A stretch of 64,000 nt of DNA from Limnomonas spitsbergensis (taxonomy: Eukaryota > Chlorophyta > Chlorophyceae > Chlamydomonadales): assembly GCA_037349105.1 (NCBI GenBank), contig JAYJMM010000105.1, positions 4,030,001-4,094,000 of the forward strand, in the 5' to 3' direction. The position numbers and the translations under genes were made by a program. Below, in pieces: positions 56,263-64,000 of the stretch. Below the pieces are notes generated by a model. It was not told the origin of the DNA. It was given only the letters and a program-made list of their open reading frames with translations, and did not search any database. The first letter of the stretch is position 1. Each line of letters begins with the position of its first letter.

Positions 56263-58149
56263 TTCTTAGTTTAAATGAGGGTTTGTGCTAGCCCAGGGTG
56301 TGCACCGCACGCTAAATTCGATGTCGACAAACGCAAACGCCATCAAACAAAATGGTTTCGGTAGCGGTCTTTCAAATTCAAAATAATTGGCATGGGCACT
56401 CGGATGGGCACTCTCAGCCACTCACTGGTCTTTCCAAGAGGTCTGTGATATGACATCGGTAGGTTGATGTCACAATTTCATTAAACAGTTTAGACATTGG
56501 CTTATGATTCTGCCACTGGGAATCTGAGAAGAAGACACTAGACCCTCGGCTCATCACCAAGGCTGCCATGCGGCGATGCTGAGCTGTTGCCCCTATTCCG
56601 TGTGGACAATGGGCCGTACCCACACTGGGGCTTCGTCAATCTATCCTGGGCATGCGATCGTGTCTTAGCCCATGAGAGGCATGTCCCTATTATGCCAAGA
56701 GACCACCTCCGTGGAGCGCGGGAGTGTGGGCTTAACAATGTCTAAGGTTGCTTTTTCAGGATGGCCCGAGGGTAGCCGCACGGCGGCCAACTAAATATGG
56801 ACTTGCATGGGCTAAAACAAACACTGTTGTGATGAACCTTGGTGCGGCAGTCATTGAGGCAGGTTCACTGCGGGCCAGGCTCAGATGCATGCTGCAGCGG
56901 GGCAGCGATTGTGGCTTTCCCTCCTTCACCTGTTGCAGGGGCTGTAAGAAAGGTTCCCCCTCCTAGATTCATTTCAGGGGCTATGGGAAAGGTCCTTCTC
57001 CTACACCTGTTGCGGCGGCCTTGGGAACCGTTTTCCTTTCTAATTCTTTAGCAGGGGCCTTCAAAAAAAAACTCCTAATTCTTTAGTAGGGGCCCCCTGG
57101 AAGGGGTCTTGAGAACACTTTCACCGTTGAACCCTTTATTTTGTGGGGGCCTTGAAGAAAATTTACCCTTCATAATCCATGGTAAAGGCCTTGGGAATGG
57201 TTTCTTCTTCCCAACCCTTGGTAGGGGCCTTGGGAACAGTTTACCCTGGTAACCCTTAGTATGGGCCAGCGTGGTGCTGCTGGTGCAGCACGCCCGTTGC
57301 CTAAGTCATCAGCCGTAAACGGTGGAAGTTTTGTACCCATCAGCCTGTGGCGGCTGCCCAACGGCCTCTGAGGGCAGTTAAGTGCACACTGCACAGTGGT
57401 AGCTTGTAAGGACACAACTCGCAATCTGGGACCATGCTGGGGCAGGCTACCCCGACTCTTGCCGCACGCTACATCGGTAAGGGTCCTTATAATGTACAAC
57501 CACCTGACCCTTGCACCCTGCTCCCTCAGGTCTAGTGGACCTTGCACCCTGTGCTTGATCCCTAAACCTGGTTTTAGAGAGATTCATAGTTACCATGTGT
57601 ACAATGTTAACGCATGCTGGCTAACAACGCCATGCCGTCAAGGAGAGGCAAAGAGAGCGTGGTGGGAAGACCTTCAGAATGACGCCACGGAATTCCACCA
57701 ATTGTACCGGGGCAGGCATGGGTGGGAGGCCCTATCCTGTGTGGAAGATGTGGTCGGACTTCTTTAAGGCTGAACTCTCTGAAGTTTTCTTCAGAAGTTT
57801 TGAAAGTCCAGCGGAGCATTACACTTGAACAACTTGATGCATGGGACTAGTGCGCATACAATAAACTAGGACAGCTCGAGTGGGGGGGCAAAAATAAAAG
57901 TCAAAACCACATGGGAAAAAATGGCAATGACCCCATGGTCGACCCCCCCCCCGCGTCCAGAACCTGGTAAAAACTTTATTTCTCAGTCAAAAATACATTA
58001 TAGGGAGGGGCAGGGGTCAATTGCAATCAGATCAACAGTGCGTGGTATCGAGCAATGTAGTTGGGCCACGAATATCATATGGCCATGCACCTTGCAGACC
58101 GTTAGCGCAGCCCCCGATCCCCAGCTATGCTGGCCCCTGATCAGCCTAG
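56263..58149. other. upstream flank of the ARC6-like gene
   Basis: No gene supported. Includes the probable promoter side near 56263 and a degenerate tandem repeat at 56930-57265. Also holds a GTAGCTGA-family copy (57255-57365) and the CTTGATGCATGGGACTAGTG dispersed repeat (57797-57868). Confidence 0.4.
56930..57265. repeat. degenerate 45-bp tandem repeat
   Basis: Seven or so copies of AGGGGCCTTGGGAACGGTTT followed by a CCTTCTAATTCTTTAGTA-like AT-rich half. Confidence 0.75.
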
Positions 58150-58227
58150 AATTCCTCCTTCTGCGGTGGGATGTTGTGGCCGATGGGCCCGGGCATGGCT
58201 ACATCTACGATCTAAAACCGGGCAATT

Positions 58228-58300
58228 GCACTCTGACAGGTTTTTAACTGCCGGCCTGCACCTTACTAACGTACCGCTTTGCCAACTGAGCTAAGAGTGC
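58228..58300 (-). tRNA. tRNA-like pseudogene within repeat
   Basis: 73 nt from GCACTCTTAGCTCAGTTGGC to a 3' AGAGTGC. All seven acceptor-stem pairs form and the D-arm start is normal. The anticodon loop reads TTAGTAA (anticodon AGT), but the anticodon stem has a mismatch and a G-T pair. The T loop (TTAAAAAC) has lost the invariant TTC. Probably derived from a tRNA and not functional. Confidence 0.5.
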
Positions 58301-58547
58301 TCATGAGCACGCTCCTGCCTTTTTTGTCATAATTCAGCAAATGTTGTTTCTTCCCTTCTATCCCGACTTGAACTTAATAACAGCTGATACGGCTCCCCGT
58401 TTTAAGAAACCTGTCTGAGATCTGATTTTCCAGATATAATCATCTGAGGGATAACGGCTGCCCTGCGGCCGGCCACCTGTATCGGAAGTCAAACAAACAT
58501 TATAACGGGTGAGCAGGCTTCTTTGCGGGTCTACCTGCCGCTTGGGG

Positions 58548-58580
58548 TGACATGAGATGGTCAATGACCATCTCATGTCA
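58548..58580. repeat. 16-bp perfect hairpin, 1-base loop
   Basis: TGACATGAGATGGTCA followed after one base by its exact reverse complement. The homologous site in the second repeat copy (near 59635) has only one arm, so the other arm arose locally. Confidence 0.9.
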
Positions 58581-59254
58581 AAGTAAGATGCCCTACAATT
58601 GAATTGGTCCATTCTATGGTTTTTGAGCCGGCTTCAGCCTTCACTTGCAGGGCAGCTTCCTTTCCTCTTATTCGCCTTGTCCCTATTTTCCAGCTAGTTC
58701 AGGACGCGTTTGACGTACTAGTTATTGGTAGCTTCTTTGGCCTGTCCTCCAGGGTATCGGTATTAGCCGCCTGCCTTTCTTCTGCATCTTGGAGAGGCAG
58801 GCGTTTTTCTGTACCACAATTCTCTGCCAGGCAGGAACCTGTCTTTCTACTAAAAGCGACATTTCCGGCACTGTGCACAATTTTGAGCCCTGACAGACCC
58901 ACATAATTGCAATGTCCAACCTGCGATGTCATAACGGGCACTCTTCTTCTAGTTTCTGTTAGACACTCCAGATTTTCCGGCCCGTCAGTATGTAATTTTC
59001 AAGCTCCTGGCAGACCGGTACATACTGTGCACATTTGTCACGAACGACATAAAATGCTAGTATTGGCCTTAATTCGAAATCTCTGTTTTCATAGGGATCA
59101 TACGGCCGTCATACAGGTTATAAATGATATCAATAATATGATACCGGTACATTGTCTCCAGCAAAATCTGACCATTCAGGACTGGATTAGTCATTACCTT
59201 CCATGTCTTCTCCTATCCCCAAATGTTAACGAGGGGGTATCCGGTGGCCCGCCT

Positions 59255-59745
59255 GAAATTCCTTAGTCTGCGGGGGGGTGTTATCACGCAGAGTGGTCTG
59301 GCCTGTGGCCTCATCTACAGTTTATAACCAGTTTTTTGTACTCTAACAGGTTTGAAGTGCCGGCCTGCACCTTAAATAAGTACCGCTCTGTTTACTGAGC
59401 TAAGAGTTCTCATGAGTGTTGTACTACATTTGCTTCATAAATTCAAAACCTCGGATTTATTTCCTTCTGTCCTTATTTTTTCTTGACTACTGGTAGAGCC
59501 AATCCGACTCCACGTTTTGTTTAGAGAACTGTCTGAGATACGAATTTCCAGATATAATCATCTCATGGAAACAACCGGTCAAATATTAGAGCGGGTGAGC
59601 AGGCCACTTTGCAGCTCAACCTGCCGCCTGGGGTGACATGGGATGGTCATGCCAGATTTAGGAGCCGGCGCATACCTTCAGCTGCACGGCAGTTGTCTTT
59701 TATTGTGTACTCCTATCCCCTATTTTCAGCTAGTTCAGAACGCGC
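59255..59745. repeat. tRNA-containing dispersed repeat, copy 2
   Basis: Diverged partner of 58150-58715, in the same orientation. See that entry for shared blocks. Confidence 0.8.
59338..59409 (-). tRNA. tRNA-like pseudogene, second copy
   Basis: 72 nt. Six of seven acceptor pairs form, the D-arm start TAGCTCAGT is present, and the T loop keeps TTCAAAC, better than the first copy. The anticodon loop is TATTTAA, with A at position 33 where U is nearly invariant, so a working tRNA is unlikely. Confidence 0.45.
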
Positions 59746-60873
59746 TTGCCATTCACATTAGTACTTTCGACCCCCGACCATCCCCCCCTCCCGAATTATG
59801 AGGTTCTCAGTCTTTACCGGTTCTCATCCCACTTCCCCATCTGTGACTTAGGACAGGTGTGCTCACTGTACCCGGCTAGCTCCCCACACACTTTCATGCA
59901 AGGTTTCCTGTTCTTAAGATTATGTTCAACCTCACCTACTAAACTACATCATGTGAGCAGTAAAAGTTATGCAATGTTCGCACACATGAGGATGTAACAA
60001 TTGCCAGTAGCACATCATGTTAGGATTGAGTAGAGCTGTTGTTTAGGCCCATAAACTGCCCCGAGGAGCCTCTGATGATAATCAGTATTGTTTGTTTGCA
60101 GTGTCAATGTGTTATTTTTATAAATACAAACCATGGCTGGGTGCCCGTAAGCCTTCACCAAGCTTTCAGTTTATAAAAGCCACGTCGTGAGGTTCTTACA
60201 AAATCCTTCCATAACAAACAAATGGTTGATGATCCCAGGCCCAATGGGGGATTCTCATTTGCCACCTCCTACAAGCGACAGCTGCAAAGGACATTTTAGT
60301 CCAGCAGTGCTCACCAGGTGCCTACGATGGCAAGCTGAAAACAGTATGGCACCATCCGAATCTCGTCTCGTACCAATGGCTGCAACTGGCCCGTAAAATT
60401 TGTTGCAAAAAAGTGTACATTTAAGTACGACAGCCCCTTGCACTTGAAGGACAGGTGACCCCTGCGATCCAGGATTCACACATGCAGAAGCTGCTCCTCC
60501 TGAAGCTGAGGACACAGTGCTCCAAAAGTGCATACGAATCATGGCCTCTGTTTGACAACGCACCATCCGAGAAGAACGTGCGAAATGCACCCGGCAGCAT
60601 TCCCGCAAGGCCATCAGCGGACCTGGCTAGGCGCCTACACTAGCACTTTTATTATCTGTGTTCAGTGACTTAACGATAGCTAGGATAATTTATTTAATTT
60701 TATTCCATCATGCCCCCCCCACCCACCCCTCAAACGTCTGGCAAGGCAGAGGGTCATGGATCCCAAGCTCCTTCATCAGAGCGACCCTTGCAGCCCCCCA
60801 CGATTATCTCCCCAGGGATCCGGGCAGGTGGCTGGCTGCGTCCATGTTGAGACAGCAGCAGCGCCTTCACAAT
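59746..60873. other. 3' flank of SWEET gene, no other gene
   Basis: Holds the presumed 3' untranslated region of the SWEET gene next to 60873. A 119-codon minus frame (60614-60255) has no motif I recognise and no matching splice signals. Confidence 0.4.
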
Positions 60874-63800
60874 CTACTCATGGTCATTCCCGCTAAGCAG
60901 GCCCTGGCGCTCCCCGTCAGCAGCGGCAGCGTATTCAGCGTTGTCCTTGTCAGCTGAGTCATCCTGCCGGGCGGCTCGGCTGCAAAGGAGAGGCAAGGGC
61001 AAAGGTGTTTAGGGTGAGGGTTCAGGGTTTAGGTTCATGCCGACATGAGGACCATGCATGCGGGCAAGCACTTTGGAGGCTGGCAGGCCAGGGGTATCAC
61101 TTGTTCGGATGCTGACTACCAGGGTTATGGCAGTCACTGGCGCTCCTGGCTGAGATTCAAAGAATGCGAACCTCGCCCAAGCTTCAACGGTCGTAATAGT
61201 CATAAGGTTTAGATGTACATTGCTTTATTTCATCTGCAAGGTGAGCGCCTTATGTGCCGAACAAAACAGGAATCTTTGAAGTTAAATACGTAACCTACAG
61301 TCACCTATTTGACACATCCCTTGAACTACCAGCCCTTTATCGCCAGCCTCATCCCCCCACCCCACTTACACTTTAGCGGGGAATGTGAGTGCCAGCATCA
61401 GTTGCACGACACCCAGGACGGCCCCCACTGCGTTGGGCCCCCAAATGTATCCGTCGCCAACAGCCTGCGCCACAGGGAAATCAACCGCCACTCAAACCAT
61501 ATCAACAGCCACTCAAACCATATCCATGGCAAATCTTTGACCATAATACAGCAGAGGCAAGGCGGTCTGTGTCACTCTGCATGCCCATTGCACCCTGCAC
61601 CGATCAAAGCTGTCATGCGAGGTGGCTTAGCCCCCACCGGAGGCTTCTGTTAGCCACTGTCAACAGCATGAGGTGGTCCCAATCTGGCATCAGGGACCAT
61701 AGCCATAAAAAGGACCCTGCATTATTGCCCAGCCAACATGTCAACATGTTCGATCAAAAGGAATGGTGGCGACAACTCCTCAGGGCTTGTGCCTTTGAGC
61801 ATGCAGGCAGAGACACCCACCCCATCAGCTCCCATGCCATAAAGCTGCGGGGCAGATAGCACTAGTCTGAATTGACGCCCGGGCTGTGACCCCCTATGAC
61901 TTGCTCCTCCAGCATCATCGTGGTCATCATCGACCACAATCCCCCCATCATCACAACTCACCAGCCCATACGCGACCCAGAGGGAGCCGTTGACGCAGCA
62001 CATAACACTCATGGGCCAGTGGAGGCTGGCGCTGTCACGGCTGGACAGCACCTACACGTGCAGCGGTAAAGCAGTACATCAGAGCACTGCGGTACAGATC
62101 AGCAAGCCATTTGTGCTGAGCACATAATTAGGCATAACAATGCGATAAGCAAATGTGAAAAATATGGGGATCGTTATATTTGCTGTCAGCCCTTCAGGTT
62201 TATGAGACATCTCTGGCAGGCCTGCAAAGATTCCTTTAGGGCCTCCAGCTACAATTTAGCTACATCGCTGCCTGTGGCCGTGGGGGGCCGTGCAGTAAGC
62301 CCTACTATTTAGGCCCCCAGTCGCAGGCCATTTAGGATTTGAATTTTTGAATCTCAACAGTATAGTGATAGATGATGCCCAGCGGCCTTCCATAGGTGGC
62401 CTGGGTTCGATTGACATACACTGTCCGCGCCCCACCCCCCAATCCTGTCAGGCTAACCCACCTTTGCCAGGGCACTGAGAGGCGCCGCGTAGTAGATGAG
62501 CAGGATGAGCACAGCCAGGTTGCCTCTGAAGCAATGCAAGCATGCACAGCAAAACATCGCCAATAAATCAAAGTGTAACAGCAGCATATAAGCGAGTGTT
62601 AGGGCGGAGTGAGGTTGAGTGAATAGAGATGGATGTTGGATCCTGATGACCTGAATCATGATAAAAGACCGAATGAGTGGGTCCTGTACACGGACCTAAT
62701 ACTATATCATACACTCGTCAACTCACGCTAGCTTGATTTGATCGGCACGTTCCTCGACTGCCAATGCGATGTAGACGCAGGAAGAGCTGATGAGACAGGC
62801 AAAGAAAAGCAGCGCCGCCACCATGCTGTCGCGAACCTGCAGCATCGGTAATGGGAATGGCAGATAAGGGTGGGCTGCTGGGATCACAGCTCACCGCATG
62901 GACAAAGTAAGGAGCTCATAGACAAATTAAACCTGACAGCAACGTTATGGCTGACCGCTTGCCCATACCGGCAAGTGTTCTACAGGAAGATATGGTGGCA
63001 GCCACCATATCAAAATGTACTAGGGCGCCGTCTTCCTGTAATGGAGCCTGGCGAAGGTGACACAGAAGGGCATCACACCTAGGCAAAGACCATGGGTAAT
63101 TCAGGGATGACCCTGATGACGGGCTGCTCATATCTAAAGTATGATTGCTTGCTTTTCCGGCAAACAGCTGCATATCCGCAGATACAGGACAAATGATGAA
63201 CTGTGCAGTTTCTCCTTGCATATCTCTCTGCAATCATAGCACTTGCGCAGTGTTGCTGATGCAGTCTTGCAGTATTGCTGATGCAGTCTTGCATTGTTGC
63301 TGATGCAGTCTTGCATTATTGCTGATGCAGTCTTGCATTGTTGCTGATGCAGTCTTGCAGTATTGCTGATGCAGTCTTGCATTGTTGCTGATGCAGTCTT
63401 GCATCGTTGCTGATGCAGTCTTGCATTGTTGCTGATGCAGTCTTGCATTGTTGCTGATGCAGTCTTGCATTGTTGCTGACGCACCTTGTCGTCAGCAAAG
63501 CCGTAGCAGACCAGCGTCATGAACAAGCCCAGGTGCAGGCCTGGCATGTTTGCACCGATGACGTACGGGTCTCGATTGAGGCATCCATAGATCATCCACC
63601 CAGTGCAGTTGGCAATGATGGCAACCTGTGTGGGGAATGATTGGAACATTGGGCATTGAGTAGAGAAAGGCTGGCTGCAGCGACAGCTGTGCGGAATGCA
63701 TACGCAGTACTGCTAGGTAAAGGCAATGGAGGAGGAATGTCACAGGCAAGTGCGCTTGAAGGGCTTGATGGCATGTGTACCGTATGACACCGGTGCATGG

Positions 63801-64000
63801 GAAAGCAACAAAAATGAACCCAGTCAGGCAGAAATTGTGCTTGAATGCATCAGAGAATGCCTGCCGGAGGCTTCAACGGACGTTGCCAGCCGCATACACT
63901 CAACCATGGGAAGAGGGTTCAGGTCGTGGAGTTTTTTCTCTTGCTTGACGGTTAGCACCGCTTGCAAGGGAGAGCCAAACATGCATAGAGCGACTATGCA
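60874..64000 (-). CDS. SWEET sugar transporter, 5' end missing
   Basis: Exons 64000-63905 (continues beyond the window), 63625-63485, 62836-62727, 62525-62462, 62051-61962, 61464-61370 and 60979-60874; 233 residues visible, all in phase, TAG stop at 60876-60874. SWEETs are seven-helix facilitators of sugar movement built from two MtN3/saliva three-helix repeats. Repeat 1 shows GSPLQAV, LNPLPM, the NCTGWMIYG helix and GANMPG; repeat 2 shows GSLWVAYGL and GPNAVGAVLGVVQLML. The pore Trp and Asn pairs (W in WMIYG and WVAYG, N in GANMPG and GPNAVG) are all kept; the first repeat has AN where PN is usual. YYAAPLSAL fits the start of the second repeat. The acidic cytosolic tail of about 33 residues is typical. 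Only a few N-terminal residues should be missing. Confidence 0.9.
63252..63480. repeat. 22-bp minisatellite in SWEET intron
   Basis: About ten to eleven units of TTGCTGATGCAGTCTTGCATTG. All minus frames read open as Gln/Ser/Ala/Cys repeats because 22 bp has no in-frame stop, but the unit begins right after the GTGCGT donor of exon 63625-63485 and belongs to the intron. Confidence 0.9.

Larger units (their letters stand above)
58150..58715. repeat. tRNA-containing dispersed repeat, copy 1
   Basis: Shares with 59255-59745 a collinear series of blocks: CTCTRACAGG, GCCGGCCTGCACCTTA, GAGCTAAGAGT, CTGTCTGAGAT, TTCCAGATATAATCATCTSA, GGGTGAGCAGGC, GGGGTGACATGRGATGGTCA and TTTTCAGCTAGTTCAG. The second is diverged and about 75 bp shorter. 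Confidence 0.8.

Noticed and set aside
60255..60614. 119-codon minus frame below the SWEET stop
   Set aside because: No recognisable motif; lies after a good stop codon.
63134..63649. 171-codon minus frame with Gln/Ala/Cys repeats fused to the SWEET segment
   Set aside because: The SWEET part is an exon ending at a GTGCGT donor at 63484; the repeat is intronic.
1..64000. CRISPR arrays, bacterial operons, ribosome-binding sites or phage modules
   Set aside because: The tandem repeats have no spacer-repeat regularity of CRISPR, and the spliced genes show this is eukaryotic nuclear DNA.

Overview
The window is nuclear DNA of a eukaryote, almost certainly a green alga. The genes are split into many short exons with GT-AG and a few GC-AG introns. 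Introns are stuffed with minisatellites, TTTAGGG-like telomere-type repeats are present, and the gene content includes a chloroplast-division protein of the ARC6/PARC6 family. Base composition is near 50% GC. A Chlamydomonadales-type alga (for example a Dunaliella-like genome) is a guess, not a finding. I built the gene models by hand from splice signals, codon phase and internal or family homology. In each model the codon phase closes across every intron.

Layout. 1-850: the 3' part of a possible plus-strand gene for a protein with about five 36-38-residue repeats. 2.16-3.56 kb: a decayed LINE reverse transcriptase (minus). 4.42-4.92 kb: a small zinc-finger-like reading frame (plus). 6.17-31.00 kb (minus): one very large gene of 41 exons. 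It encodes a predicted secreted protein of about 1,916 residues: signal peptide, three copies of a Cys-rich cassette, seven copies of a two-exon extracellular domain, and a twice-repeated C-terminal Cys-rich domain. I cannot assign it to a named family. 32.37-33.43 kb: a Harbinger-like MITE with a hAT-like MITE inserted inside it, both with intact target-site duplications. 36.69-48.65 kb (minus): a protein with two cyclic-nucleotide-binding domains. 49.28-56.26 kb (minus): an ARC6-like plastid-division protein that seems to stop soon after its transmembrane helix. 58.15-59.75 kb: two diverged copies of a repeat carrying a tRNA-like segment. 60.87-64.00 kb (minus): a SWEET sugar transporter whose 5' end lies beyond the window.

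All four well-supported genes lie head to tail on the minus strand. They have no obvious shared function (extracellular matrix or surface, cyclic-nucleotide signalling, plastid division, sugar transport), so this looks like an ordinary gene neighbourhood. The striking features are the modular growth of the large extracellular gene and a recurring pattern in which tandem duplications inside introns contain the edge of the neighbouring exon together with its splice site.
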